From the IMG/VR virus record IMGVR_UViG_3300021962_000008, positions 1 to 40,089 of that record: a DNA stretch of 40,089 nt; one strand, 5' to 3'. The DNA comes from a virus. Made by a program: the position numbers and the translations under genes. This document shows, in pieces, positions 28,477-37,241 of the stretch. Below the pieces are notes generated by a model that saw nothing but the letters and a program-made list of their open reading frames with translations, did no database searches and was not told the origin of the DNA. Each line of letters opens with the position of its first letter. Within the stretch, counting starts at the first letter, position 1.

Positions 28477-31068
28477 TTAAATAGGTTGATCAAGGTTTTC
28501 GATTTGAACATCTTGGCCGTACCATGGCTTTGCGGTCTTGCCGGGTTTGCTGAGAATGAAATACCCGCTGATTTGCGCATACTGAGTAGTATTTGGACCG
28601 CCGCCCGTAAAAGTATGAGCCGGTATATCCATCGCACCAGGGCAATTTGCCGTTCCTCCTATAATTGCTGCCCCGCCCGATGTATTGGCATCATTTGTGA
28701 ATCCTCCGGTAGCCGATGCCGCCCAAGGACCAGATTCCCTAGAACTGCCCCACAAATTACCTGTTAATGCAATGGGAGCGCCAGAAACAGTGCTGCCAAC
28801 CCCGGCCACGCGAGGAGCAGTGCCACCTGGAGTCCAACCGCCGCCCACCGTAATTGGGATTACTTGCCCGGATTGTGTATAAATCGCTCCGACCCATTGC
28901 CAAGATGTGTAATCATCGATATCTGGCTCCACAGGTTCGGTATATCCTGCAGGAATCGGCTCGTCGCTGCCGGGGCAAATATATTCGGCATAAATAATGT
29001 AATCAATATCGTCGGTTGTAATAGCCAGGCTGCCGCCGCCGCTGTCATACGGGCCACGACTTGTTTCGATGGCTTGGCTGTAATCCTTGATTTCTCCGGT
29101 TGTCGGATCCCAAGTATCTGGGGTTTTGGGGATGCGATACCAGATGACGATTGGATTTGAACACGGTGGCACAGGCACTGTTGCCGTGTCGCCTTCTTTG
29201 GCAGGACCAAGCGGCGCTGGTGCGGGTTGACCGATTGGATCGGATGGATTCGGGATCTCCTGTTGCGGCGGGCTTTCTTCTGGACCGCCGGATGGAATTG
29301 GGACAGCAGTCGCTCCACTGCCTGGCAGATTCGGCAGATTGCCGCCGCTGATGCCGACCGGCTCCGACGATGTGTTCTGATTACAGGAAAAGTCCGAGCG
29401 GCCAGTAGGCAGCAATTCGCCGGCGCCAACAGCAGCATCAACGATCTTGGCAACAAGGCTGCGGTTTTGATTGTCGATTGGAAAGTGCATCAAATCCAAC
29501 TCGACCACACCGCTGATGGCCTTATCGATACGCTCGACCTCATATAGGTAGTCGTGCCATGTGACGACGTTCGCTTGGGTTTCACGCTTCAGCCGGACCC
29601 GCACAAGATCACCGAGCGCCAAGGTGCTATTAAAGCTGTCAGGCTTGACCCGCAGGCGCAGGCTATGAGTGATGTATTTGCGGCGAGCAACGATGTATGC
29701 GCCAAACTTAACGGCGTGGTTTTCGGTTGTGCAGAATTGGCTCAGATCGTGTTGTTCGTATGGGCCGTTTTGAGCCTCATTGTCAATGCGGACTTCAGCA
29801 GTGCGGACAACGCCCACATCGCTATCAGGTTGCTGGCGCCAAACCACCAAGGCAGTGATCGGCTTGCGTTCGCTCAGCTCGATGTAATCAATCTCAAAGC
29901 CATCGGGCAGTACGTGCTCTTCGGTAAATGTGAAGACCCACGTAACGGCTGTGGTTTTGATCGTGTGGTTGGCATTAGTTGGCAGCAGCGGACGCAGGCC
30001 TTTTTTGCCGTTTTTCTCGGTAAGACGCAGTAAGAATTTTGGCGCGATGTCTTGCAGCCAGTCTTCTAAGTTGCTGGATTCTTTGAACTCGCCGTTGTAT
30101 AGGAACGAGTTGGTATTGGTAAAGTTGGCGGCAGCAAGTAATGCGGTATTGTCCAGCAAGCTAGATGGCAAGCGGCCAGACTGCGTAATCAGATATTTGA
30201 CGAGATCGACGATATTGTTGCTGGAGCCGTAAACATTATCGAGTGTGCGAGTGACCTGCATTCCATTGCGGATGAAGCAATGGACTTGGCGGTCCCACTT
30301 GTCATCGCCGTTCGGGAATGCCCAGCTAAAGCTGAGCGTTGACATGTTTGTGTAATGGCCGCTGGTTCCGCAATGGAACGGCAGCTTTTGCATCTTGAAT
30401 GTTTCGGCCGTGACAATCCGTGTTTGCCGGACAGGGCCGAGCGGACCAGGAGCACCAGTGCCGGGGTAGTAGTGCTTATTGCCGCTGACAATAAAATCCC
30501 AGCCGCCGATATTGTTCTTGGTTGCGTTATACCAAGTTGGGCTGGCTGTGCCTGGTGCATCAAATGAGAATTGAACCAGATCGACAAGATCGCTTGGCAA
30601 CGTGACAAAATTGCCGGGCAGCCAGTTATGAGCGCGGGCGTTGTAATTTTGCAGGTAAACGCCGATTTTGCACGGCCCCTGATACAAGTCGTTCAGCGGG
30701 ATTGCAGGCAACTCGCCTTCGCTCAGCACCAGTTGGTAGTAAACGCTAAGGTCGTTATTGTTGTTGTTCTCGAAGCGGGCTTCGGTTGCGCCAGGAGAGA
30801 TAAATACACCGCCGTTATTGTTGACGCGTCTGCAAAAGACGATTGGCACGGGCTCGCCGATACCGATCGGCCGCTGACGGACATCTAAATCTTGCGTGCC
30901 ACGGGCAACGAACTCTTTGCGTGGAGTATTGATGCGGCCAGTCAGGTACGGCAGCAACTCAAGCGGCGCAATTTCCGTAAAAGCCTGCTTGCTCCGCCCT
31001 ATGAAAAATCCACCGCCAGTGCCGGCGCGCAGTGGACCAGACGCAAAGGAACTGCCTGAAATTGTCAT
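28477..31068 (-). CDS. Tail tip / central fibre protein (gpJ-like)
   Basis: The 863-residue protein follows the tape measure and one small tail gene, the lambda gpJ position. The N-terminal half has gpJ-like baseplate hub features: PRKEFVARGTQDLDVRQRPI, GIGEPVPIVFCRRV, NNIVDLVKYLITQSGRLPSS and LEDWLQDIAPKFLLRLTEKN. The ring part (GDLVRVRLKRETQ, YEVERIDKAISGVVELDLMH) follows. Residues about 560-660 are a Pro-rich linker, and the last 200 are a Gly/Ser-rich beta domain. This protein likely closes the tail and starts host contact. Confidence 0.85.
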   Translation of the reverse strand: MTISGSSFASGPLRAGTGGGFFIGRSKQAFTEIAPLELLPYLTGRINTPRKEFVARGTQDLDVRQRPIGIGEPVPIVFCRRVNNNGGVFISPGATEARFENNNNNDLSVYYQLVLSEGELPAIPLNDLYQGPCKIGVYLQNYNARAHNWLPGNFVTLPSDLVDLVQFSFDAPGTASPTWYNATKNNIGGWDFIVSGNKHYYPGTGAPGPLGPVRQTRIVTAETFKMQKLPFHCGTSGHYTNMSTLSFSWAFPNGDDKWDRQVHCFIRNGMQVTRTLDNVYGSSNNIVDLVKYLITQSGRLPSSLLDNTALLAAANFTNTNSFLYNGEFKESSNLEDWLQDIAPKFLLRLTEKNGKKGLRPLLPTNANHTIKTTAVTWVFTFTEEHVLPDGFEIDYIELSERKPITALVVWRQQPDSDVGVVRTAEVRIDNEAQNGPYEQHDLSQFCTTENHAVKFGAYIVARRKYITHSLRLRVKPDSFNSTLALGDLVRVRLKRETQANVVTWHDYLYEVERIDKAISGVVELDLMHFPIDNQNRSLVAKIVDAAVGAGELLPTGRSDFSCNQNTSSEPVGISGGNLPNLPGSGATAVPIPSGGPEESPPQQEIPNPSDPIGQPAPAPLGPAKEGDTATVPVPPCSNPIVIWYRIPKTPDTWDPTTGEIKDYSQAIETSRGPYDSGGGSLAITTDDIDYIIYAEYICPGSDEPIPAGYTEPVEPDIDDYTSWQWVGAIYTQSGQVIPITVGGGWTPGGTAPRVAGVGSTVSGAPIALTGNLWGSSRESGPWAASATGGFTNDANTSGGAAIIGGTANCPGAMDIPAHTFTGGGPNTTQYAQISGYFILSKPGKTAKPWYGQDVQIENLDQPI

Positions 31069-31523
31069 ATGTTCAACGGGGAGCCGACCAGGTAGCTGGT
31101 GAATTTACGCGGTGGCACTTGCGCGCCGACAGGAGCCAAACTGGAGCCTACCGTCACGCTAAGGGTAGTGAACGATCCGCTGATTTTGATGACCTCACCA
31201 AGAAAGGAGCCAATCAGCACCTGGGAGCTGGGCGGCGCGGTTTGACCCACGCGGGAATCAAACTCATACATCAAAATCTCGCACAGCCTATTCAGATCGA
31301 GTGCGTCGGTAAAAGCTGAGACAACCGTCTGGGTGGCGGGGATTTCAATCACCACATCATTGCTGCTAGCGGAGCCGTCGATGGCGCCGCTTGCCATGAA
31401 CGGGTGATAGCTCCAACTGGCGCTAGAGAGCGTGACGGTTTGATTGACGTAATAGCTCTGCAGGCGCTTGTAGGTGCCAGTGTCATCAAAAATCCGCAGG
31501 TATTGGGCTTGCGATCGATTCAT
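31065..31523 (-). CDS. Minor tail protein
   Basis: This 152-residue, beta-rich protein contains NDVVIEIPATQTVVSAFTDA and LCEILMYEFDSRVG, and ends RKFTSYLVGSPLNI, an ending typical of minor tail proteins that cap the tail tube before the tip. It lies between the tape measure and tip genes with short overlaps on both sides. By position it corresponds to lambda M/L-type distal tail proteins, though sequence alone does not prove it. Confidence 0.7.
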   Translation of the reverse strand: MNRSQAQYLRIFDDTGTYKRLQSYYVNQTVTLSSASWSYHPFMASGAIDGSASSNDVVIEIPATQTVVSAFTDALDLNRLCEILMYEFDSRVGQTAPPSSQVLIGSFLGEVIKISGSFTTLSVTVGSSLAPVGAQVPPRKFTSYLVGSPLNI

Positions 31524-33742
31524 CAGGCGACCCCGGTGAAGCGGCGGCTGCTATAGCTGCGGCCATTGCTAAGGACGGCGCTTGCCACGGCGCGGAGACC
31601 AGCTTCCATGTCCTGCATTGTTACATAGTTCTGGCCGTTTTGCTGCATGACCGGGCCGGTTGTGATGTTGATTGTTGGTGTTTTTGCGCCGCCGCTGATC
31701 GCTCTAATGCCACGAGCGCCGGACAGGTAATTTGCCGCAAAATTAGCAGCCTTGGCAGCGGGCACGATATATTCAGCACCGGCCTCACCAACCATGGTCG
31801 CCGTTGGGCGACTGATGTAGCCGCCAGATGCGTTATGTACTTTAATTGCGTTGCCGGTTGCGGGCATTGCATTGCCACTGCGGACAATCTGAATAGCGTT
31901 TGCCGCTCTTTCGGAGTTATATGCGACGCCTTCCATCACGTTCTTAAGTGCCATTGCTTCTTGCACGCCACGCGATAATGCACCGGATAGCTTGGATGCT
32001 TCGCGTTGCGACATGCCGATTCGATCGCTTGTTAGCTTGGTCTCATAGGCAATTCCCGCAGCCAGCACTTTTGATTGGTATTGCGCTTCTGCGGACTGGG
32101 ATTGATATTTTGCTAACTGCTGTTGCGCTTGCGTTGCCTCATCGCTGCTTATCACGACTTGACGTTGAGCGTCTAACGCTTTTTCTAATTGCTTACGCTT
32201 GTTGGCTTCTTCGTCAGCATTTTTTGCTTCAAGAATTGCAAGATCACCTGCTGCTTGAATTTCCGCTAGTTTGTAGGTTGCAGCTTGCTTTTGCAACGCA
32301 GTTTTAACTTTTTCCAGTTCAATGGTTGCCAGTGCTTGTTCGTATTCAATTTGTGCTGCACGGACCTGATTGCCAAATATCTGTGTTGCAATATTTAGTC
32401 GCTGCTGTGCAGTTTGCGCCAATTCGTATTGACGTTCAAGCTGCTGGCCCTGCAGATCATTGATCGCTTTTTCTGCATCAAGTCTTGCCGACGCAACCGA
32501 TGCCCCACGGTCGAGAGAGGACATTTGGGCTTCAACTGCCAATTGTCCCTTTTGCGCCGCTGCTGCCATATCTTTAACGCCATCCGTGGCTGGTTTTATT
32601 TTTCCTGGGATGCCATCAACAGTGCTTGCAATCTTAGCAAATTCATTTTTTGCCTTTTCGGCTTCTGTTTTTTGTTTGGTGATCTCTGCGCTGACATTTT
32701 TAGAAATATCCCCAAGTGTTTTATAAGCTATTGCCGATGCGCTGGCTGCTGCAGCAATCATTGCAAGGCCTTTGGGACCCTGTAATGCCATGATGAATGC
32801 CTGCGTGGCGGCTACTGCTTTGCTGATGGCCTGCCATGCCTGATAAGCCTTAACTACAACAAAAATGCCGGCAGCAATGGGACCAACTGCTTTGGCGATG
32901 GCAACAAAACCTTTGGCAAATCCAGATATAGAACGCTCATTTTCCTTAAACCAATTTCCGATGCCGAGCAATGCCGCTGCAAATTTTTGAACAATCGAAG
33001 TAATAGATGGGCCAAACGCTTCAGCAATACGCTCTTTTAATTCTTTGAAAGTTGTTGCTAATTGATCAGACGCAGTTTGCATCGGTGCATTTGCCTTTGC
33101 CATCTTTTGTGCCGCCGCAAAAACAATATCTGCAGTCAATTTTCCATCAGCGCCAAGTTTTTTTAGGTCAGCGCCTGTGCCATTTACTGTCAAGCCAAGA
33201 CGATCTGTTTCTTTTGTCATTGCTTGCACTAACGCAGGCATGTACTCAAGAACAGAGGTTAAATTTTCACCCTGCAGAACACCAGAGGCTAGACCTTGCT
33301 TCAGCTGAAGCATTGCCGCTGCAGTTTCTTGTGCGCCTGCGCCAGAAAGTCTTGCTGCCTTTGTGAGTCCAACGAACAATACTTCGAGTTGCTCGGTTGA
33401 TACGCCGGTAGACCGCAGCGCCGCATATAGCTGACCATATCCCTCTCGCGCCTCAATAGTGCTGATTCCCAGCATTTTTTGGATTCTTGTAATAGATTCA
33501 GTCGCCTTGTTTAATTCGCCATACTGAGCTGTTAATGATTGAAGAAATATCTTGCTCTTCTGTGACTCATTCCCTACATCGGCAATTGATTTAATGGCCA
33601 TGCCCAGGCCAAGCGCTGCTACTGCAGCTTTTAACGCGCCAAATGTTTGGTTGAGTTCGCCGGCGGCATCGTTGACCTTGTTAAGCTCTTTGGCCGCGCC
33701 ACGAGCGTCAACGTTAATCGCAACATTGGCTACGACTGACAC
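31523..33742 (-). CDS. Tape measure protein
   Basis: The protein has 739 residues. The N-terminus (VDARGAAKELNKVNDAAGEL, SIADVGNESQKSKIFLQSLT) and the block GVLQGENLTSVLEYMPALVQ are characteristic of phage tape measures. Hydrophobic segments (GPIAAGIFVVVKAYQAW, GLAMIAAAASASAIAYKTLG) lie at about 285-345, and long Ala/Gln/Glu/Lys coiled coils fill 350-600. At roughly 0.15 nm per residue the tail would be about 110 nm, in the siphovirus range. It follows the tail chaperone pair, as expected. Confidence 0.92.
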   Translation of the reverse strand: MSVVANVAINVDARGAAKELNKVNDAAGELNQTFGALKAAVAALGLGMAIKSIADVGNESQKSKIFLQSLTAQYGELNKATESITRIQKMLGISTIEAREGYGQLYAALRSTGVSTEQLEVLFVGLTKAARLSGAGAQETAAAMLQLKQGLASGVLQGENLTSVLEYMPALVQAMTKETDRLGLTVNGTGADLKKLGADGKLTADIVFAAAQKMAKANAPMQTASDQLATTFKELKERIAEAFGPSITSIVQKFAAALLGIGNWFKENERSISGFAKGFVAIAKAVGPIAAGIFVVVKAYQAWQAISKAVAATQAFIMALQGPKGLAMIAAAASASAIAYKTLGDISKNVSAEITKQKTEAEKAKNEFAKIASTVDGIPGKIKPATDGVKDMAAAAQKGQLAVEAQMSSLDRGASVASARLDAEKAINDLQGQQLERQYELAQTAQQRLNIATQIFGNQVRAAQIEYEQALATIELEKVKTALQKQAATYKLAEIQAAGDLAILEAKNADEEANKRKQLEKALDAQRQVVISSDEATQAQQQLAKYQSQSAEAQYQSKVLAAGIAYETKLTSDRIGMSQREASKLSGALSRGVQEAMALKNVMEGVAYNSERAANAIQIVRSGNAMPATGNAIKVHNASGGYISRPTATMVGEAGAEYIVPAAKAANFAANYLSGARGIRAISGGAKTPTINITTGPVMQQNGQNYVTMQDMEAGLRAVASAVLSNGRSYSSRRFTGVA

Positions 33743-33767
33743 GATGACGCCTCCCTATAGCGCCATT

Positions 33768-34297
33768 CTACCGATGCTTGGCCTTGCGCATTGCTTCGTC
33801 ATGCTCCTTGCCTTCGATTTCGTACAACATGGCCCACAGTCGCAACTCCTCAATTGTGATGCGCTGACTTAACTCCATGACGGTATAGCCCAGATCGCGG
33901 GCAAGCCGCATCATGAGCCGCATGTAAATGTCACGCTTCAGCTCTTTTTTGCGTCTTCCTCTGCTACGTCATTCTTGTCGGTGATGACAGCCAGCATTAG
34001 CGCTTGCAGGTCTTCATCACGTACCTCATTCTTAAGTTCAGCCACTTCGCCAGCGCGAAACAACGGCTGGCCTGCATCGTCCTTAGCTTTTTGGATCAGC
34101 AGTTGCAATGCAAATGCTGTAGCCTCTTCGCTGCCTGCATCTTTCTGCGCCTTTTCGCGCTCTGCCATGGTCAACGGCGTGCAGTAAAACTCAAATTCAG
34201 TGCCATCGCTCAGCGTGACGCACTTTTTGATGGGCACGAGATGCGCGGCCTTCTTTAGGCGATCAAGAGCACGCATTGATGATTGGATGTTTGGCAT
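33768..34297 (-). CDS. Tail assembly chaperone, G-T frameshift fusion
   Basis: A -1 slip at A AAA AAG (33950-33944) joins the first 118 residues of the zero-frame protein to 58 residues of the -1 frame (ELKRDIYMRLMMRLARDLGY, TVMELSQRITIEELRLWAML, YEIEGKEHDEAMRKAKHR), 176 in all, ending at TAG 33770-33768. This is the classic lambda gpG/gpGT arrangement just before the tape measure gene. The T-part motif (ITIEELRLWAM) resembles other siphovirus GT tails. The fusion recruits tail-tube subunits onto the tape measure; it is not in the virion. Confidence 0.88.
33938..34297 (-). CDS. Tail assembly chaperone, zero-frame (gpG-like)
   Basis: The protein has 119 residues and is mostly helical and charged, with VTLSDGTEFEFYCTPLTMAE near the start and acidic/lysine residues at the end (DVAEEDAKKS). 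The zero frame stops one codon after the slippery site (AAA AAG AGC TGA). It should be made in excess over the fusion form. It lies between the terminator after the major tail gene and the tape measure gene. Confidence 0.85.
   Translation of the reverse strand: MPNIQSSMRALDRLKKAAHLVPIKKCVTLSDGTEFEFYCTPLTMAEREKAQKDAGSEEATAFALQLLIQKAKDDAGQPLFRAGEVAELKNEVRDEDLQALMLAVITDKNDVAEEDAKKS
33944..33950 (-). promoter_or_regulatory. Slippery heptamer A AAA AAG of the tail chaperone
   Basis: The zero frame reads GCA AAA AAG AGC TGA, so the heptamer is in the right phase for a -1 shift. No strong stem-loop stands out just downstream. The three-codon context GCA AAA AAG is identical to that in the holin-like gene. 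Confidence 0.85.
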
Positions 34298-34314
34298 ATC
34301 AGAAATCTAAGCAC

Positions 34315-34342
34315 AAAAAAGCCCCAGCGCAAGGGCCGGGGC
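34315..34342 (-). terminator. Intrinsic terminator after the major tail protein gene
   Basis: On the leftward strand GCCCC and GGGGC form a stem (34342-34338 with 34325-34321) around a GC-rich loop, followed directly by six U (34320-34315). It lies 11 bases past the major tail protein stop. It should lower expression of the chaperone and later tail genes relative to the capsid and tail tube genes. Confidence 0.85.
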
Positions 34343-34352
34343 ATTAAATGTA

Positions 34353-35123
34353 TCAGACCGACTTGCTGAAGTCGAAAGTAGGAGCAGCCGCCGGGCGGAA
34401 TGCAATCTCAACCATTTGAGCATCGTCGGGGTTAACGGTCAGGCTGGCCGAGGTCAGCACTGCTTCAAACTCAATGCTGCGGCTTGATGCAGCGCTAGGG
34501 CTGCCGCCACTCAGCACGCGGTCGATATACAGCTTGAATGCTGCGCCAGTTTGCGTGGACTGGATCACGTCCTGCACCATGCGGTTGGCCAAGTTGCTGT
34601 CATCATCAGTGATGTACACCATGGCCGACCCTTCGCCATCGGCAAAGCCCGTGATGTAACGGCGGAATGGCGCGTACTGTGCAGCAGTTTGGCCAATAGC
34701 GGTCACATCAATCTCTTCGCGGGTGATCTCAAAGGACCATTCGCGCACATCACCTACCGCCGCATAGTCGGCATAGGCAACCTGGAAGGCATTAGGCGTA
34801 ACAGCCGTGCCGTCATCGGTGATTGCAACCGTGGAGCCACCAGCAGTAGCGGATACCTGCATCACGCCAGTCGATGCGGTGTATCCAATGACGTAATAGG
34901 TCGTGCCAGCAGTGATGCCGGAAGGCAGGGTGCCGCTGCCAGCAGCGCCGGTTTCTGTATTGACAACGCTGAATTTGACAGGATCGCCTACCTTGAAGTT
35001 GAGGTAGGTGGCGACGGTGATTTCATCGTTAGCAACGCTGACATTGGCTTCAGCAAATGTGGCCTTTGTGCCAGCGGGCTTGTAGTAGAGAGCGCCGGAC
35101 GTACCGGACAGAACAGTTGCCAT
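34353..35123 (-). CDS. Major tail (tube) protein
   Basis: The protein has 256 residues. The tail-tube fold is suggested by WSFEITREEIDVTAIGQTAA, YRRYITGFADGEGSAMVYIT-type segments (FRRYITGFADGEGSAMVYI) and VQDVIQSTQTGAAFKLYIDR. Residues about 30-115 form an inserted Ig-like domain (FKVGDPVKFSVVNTETG, AGTTYYVIGYTASTGVMQVS), common on the outside of siphovirus tails. It lies between the tail terminator-like gene and the tail chaperone, and has its own downstream terminator, as befits a highly expressed gene. Confidence 0.88.
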   Translation of the reverse strand: MATVLSGTSGALYYKPAGTKATFAEANVSVANDEITVATYLNFKVGDPVKFSVVNTETGAAGSGTLPSGITAGTTYYVIGYTASTGVMQVSATAGGSTVAITDDGTAVTPNAFQVAYADYAAVGDVREWSFEITREEIDVTAIGQTAAQYAPFRRYITGFADGEGSAMVYITDDDSNLANRMVQDVIQSTQTGAAFKLYIDRVLSGGSPSAASSRSIEFEAVLTSASLTVNPDDAQMVEIAFRPAAAPTFDFSKSV

Positions 35124-35156
35124 GACTTGAACGGTAGTTGGCTAGCAGTAGTCTAG

Positions 35157-35576
35157 CTAGTTCAGGTAGGCCTCAAAAGTGATATTGATTTGCGTCTGAA
35201 AATAGGCCTCAGGTGCTGCAGGCGTCACCTGCGCCGGTCCTGATGCTGCATCAAAGATGATCTGTGACACGGTGCGGCGATCAAATAAATCCTTGACGCG
35301 TTCGGCGATGGCGTAATTTGCAGCAGCGCCAACGCCGATGGGGGTAAAGATATTGATCGTCAGCGTGCCGTTTTGTCGGTTCATGCCAGTGGCAGGCCCC
35401 AGCAGGGTGGCGTAGGCATTGTCGCCAAAGCGGATAAATACCTGCAGCCATGGGCTGTTGTTGACCGGCACGTAAGGCGCATTCTGGTAGCTGACCGGAT
35501 ATGCCGGCGCTGCAGCCATCTCGGTTGCAATGCGGCCCTCGATGGCAGCGCGAACATCGTTGTAGGTGCTGCTCAT
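35157..35576 (-). CDS. Tail terminator-like protein (DUF4128 type)
   Basis: This 139-residue protein likely caps the tail tube at its head-proximal end. It has the DUF4128/tail terminator pattern: DVRAAIEGRIATEM, YVPVNNSPWLQVFIRFGDN, NGTLTINIFTPIGVG, AIAERVKDLFDRRTV and FQTQINITFEAYL. The order connector, HK97 gp10-like, terminator-like, tube is the standard one. Its start overlaps the gp10-like stop by 4 nt. Confidence 0.83.
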   Translation of the reverse strand: MSSTYNDVRAAIEGRIATEMAAAPAYPVSYQNAPYVPVNNSPWLQVFIRFGDNAYATLLGPATGMNRQNGTLTINIFTPIGVGAAANYAIAERVKDLFDRRTVSQIIFDAASGPAQVTPAAPEAYFQTQINITFEAYLN

Positions 35577-35971
35577 GATTCCCTGCCGATTTTGGCCGCT
35601 GCTACGCGCACCCTAGTCTGCACGTCTTTGGCAACGCCCTGCACCCAGCCAGGTGGTGATTGCTTGCTGCTGCCATTGGCAAGTGGCTCAGCATATGGCA
35701 AGTTGTTATGCACGCTGTAGATGTTACCGACGCGCTCTTGCGTGTAGCCAAGGCGCTCAATGCCCGGCGTTGTTGAATAGTCGCCGTCTGGCTTTTGGCC
35801 GCCAGGGGCCGAGTTCTCGCCCACCTGCCAACTAGCGCGAAACCTGCCAGTATCAACAGGGCTGGCCTGCTTAAGCAGACTGTCGGTTTCTAGCACTGAT
35901 GCACGCAGCAACTTCTCAAATTGCTGCTCGACATAACTGCCAATATCCTTGACCAAAATGTTGCGCGCCAT
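35573..35971 (-). CDS. HK97 gp10-like neck/tail completion protein
   Basis: The protein has 132 residues. The signature of the HK97 gp10 family is a helix followed by SPVDTGRFRASWQVG, then NNLPYAEPLANGSSKQSPPG and VQGVAKDVQTRVRVAAAKIG. It acts at the head-tail joint. It shares base 35971 with the preceding connector stop. Confidence 0.87.
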   Translation of the reverse strand: MARNILVKDIGSYVEQQFEKLLRASVLETDSLLKQASPVDTGRFRASWQVGENSAPGGQKPDGDYSTTPGIERLGYTQERVGNIYSVHNNLPYAEPLANGSSKQSPPGWVQGVAKDVQTRVRVAAAKIGRES

Positions 35972-36330
35972 CAGTCCCTCAAGATCAGCTCGTAGGTGAT
36001 GGGTTGATTGTCTTGCTCAATCGTATCGACGCGGATGATTTGCAGCACACGGCCGCTGATAACCACCTTGTCCGCTGTGGTTGGCACTGTGCCATTAAGA
36101 TCTTGGGCCGCAATGATCAGCCTCTTGTCGCCAGCCTGCACAAGGTCGCTGACTTCGCGCTTGCTGACGTCCTCAAGAACACCTTTGATACCGGTATCGG
36201 TTGAGTTTTCGACAACGGTGCCAGTGCTGGCGTTATAAGCACCGGTGACGATTCGACGAAAAGTCACATCGCCGCCAAATTTGTTGACCACCTTACTGGC
36301 AACTGATCGCAGCGATGTGGATAAGGCCAT
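35971..36330 (-). CDS. Head closure / head-tail connector
   Basis: The protein has 119 residues and a small beta-barrel pattern: DVTFRRIVTGAYNASTGTVV, GIKGVLEDVSKREVSDLVQA, KRLIIAAQDLNGTVPTTADK, VVISGRVLQIIRVDTIEQDN. The phrase D-K-V-V-I-S-G-R-x-x-x-I-x-R-V near the end is typical of head-closure (Hc1/stopper) proteins. Position between the adaptor-like gene and the gp10-like gene agrees. It shares base 36330 with the previous stop. Confidence 0.8.
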   Translation of the reverse strand: MALSTSLRSVASKVVNKFGGDVTFRRIVTGAYNASTGTVVENSTDTGIKGVLEDVSKREVSDLVQAGDKRLIIAAQDLNGTVPTTADKVVISGRVLQIIRVDTIEQDNQPITYELILRD

Positions 36331-36557
36331 CAGAGGCGATAGGCAACGACAGTGCCACTGGTCAACGTGATGCTGGTAAAGACGCCTTCGATCTCGGTGC
36401 TGGCCTTAAAGGGGATGGCCGTCAGCGCATTGCCGGTCCAGTCCTGAGCCGTCAGGCTTGCGATGACAGAATCTTCAAGTGCCACGATCTTGCCAAAGCG
36501 GCCAGCATGGGCAACCGTGTCATCGATGAATTCGGCACCGGGATACATGTAGCCCAT
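36330..36557 (-). CDS. Small head-associated protein
   Basis: This 75-residue, beta-rich protein contains FIDDTVAHAGRFGKIVALED and ends EGVFTSITLTSGTVVAYRL. I recognise this ending from small proteins beside head-tail connector genes in other siphoviruses. It could be a decoration or cement protein, or a minor connector. Context is the main support; it lies between the head-tail adaptor and the closure protein. Confidence 0.65.
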   Translation of the reverse strand: MGYMYPGAEFIDDTVAHAGRFGKIVALEDSVIASLTAQDWTGNALTAIPFKASTEIEGVFTSITLTSGTVVAYRL

Positions 36558-36560
36558 TGA

Positions 36561-37124
36561 TCAGCTCCGGCGAATTGAAAAGTTGCCTGGTCCACTAATT
36601 CTAAGCCCTGTCAGGTATCGCTCCATCAATGGCGGCACGCGGTCGGCACCAACAGCTCCGTAGCCAAGGTTCGGCGTCACGTCAAGGCTGCCGATTTTGA
36701 CGTTCTTGTAATCCTCAAGGCCGCTAAGGTCAAGGCCGCTGGTGTTGCTGTGCAGGTAAACCGCTAGCAGTGCCTGCGCATATTTGATCTGCTGCGGGAT
36801 TTCGGTATCGGTGAAATAGTCCGTCGTGATCCGAAATGGAAACCCTACGGCATAGGTGTTGATATAGGTATCAGGCTTGCGCACGCCGGTACGCGGCCAC
36901 TGCAAGGCTTGCGTATCAGTGGCACGAGCGCCTAAAAACCGCTCACGATCTAGCCGCTGCGTTGCAGTGAATAATGCACGGTTGCGGCTATCGGTGTTGC
37001 CGCTGTTCCAGTGCTGCACATCTGGATTCTCGACAAAGCCATCAATGATGGCCTGCGCTTCATTCAGCGTCAGATACGAGTTTGCGCTTGCCGACCCGAC
37101 GGTGGCTACGATTACGACTGCCAT
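36561..37124 (-). CDS. Head-tail adaptor (DnaT-like fold family)
   Basis: The protein has 187 residues. SANSYLTLNEAQAIIDGFVE, ALFTATQRLDRERFLGARAT, ALQWPRTGVRKPD and TEIPQQIKYAQALLAVYLHS form the pattern of the phage family labelled putative DnaT-like ssDNA-binding protein, which in this gene position works as the portal-proximal head-tail adaptor. The C-terminus (VPPLMERYLTGLRIS) is also characteristic. It overlaps the preceding small gene by 65 nt. Confidence 0.83.
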   Translation of the reverse strand: MAVVIVATVGSASANSYLTLNEAQAIIDGFVENPDVQHWNSGNTDSRNRALFTATQRLDRERFLGARATDTQALQWPRTGVRKPDTYINTYAVGFPFRITTDYFTDTEIPQQIKYAQALLAVYLHSNTSGLDLSGLEDYKNVKIGSLDVTPNLGYGAVGADRVPPLMERYLTGLRISGPGNFSIRRS

Positions 37125-37239
37125 CGTTGGGTGGCTCCTGTGGTTCTAGTGTAGGCGCAGGCTCTGGCATAGAAAGAGAGGCCGCCGCGTTAGCAGCAGC
37201 CTCCTTTTCACGTTGCCTGCGAAAGGCAAACAGACCCAT
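37060..37239 (-). CDS. Small basic head-region protein
   Basis: The ATG at 37239 opens a 59-residue frame: MGLFAFRRQREKEAAANAAA, SLSMPEPAPTLEPQEPPNDG, then a basic tail (SRNRSHRRVGKRK). Small proteins starting MGLFAFRR- or MGLFAFKK- lie after decoration and capsid genes in several phages I know. It fills the gap between the decoration-like and adaptor genes, and its 3' third overlaps the adaptor gene. The role is unknown. Confidence 0.62.
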   Translation of the reverse strand: MGLFAFRRQREKEAAANAAASLSMPEPAPTLEPQEPPNDGSRNRSHRRVGKRKLVSDAE

Positions 37240-37241
37240 GA

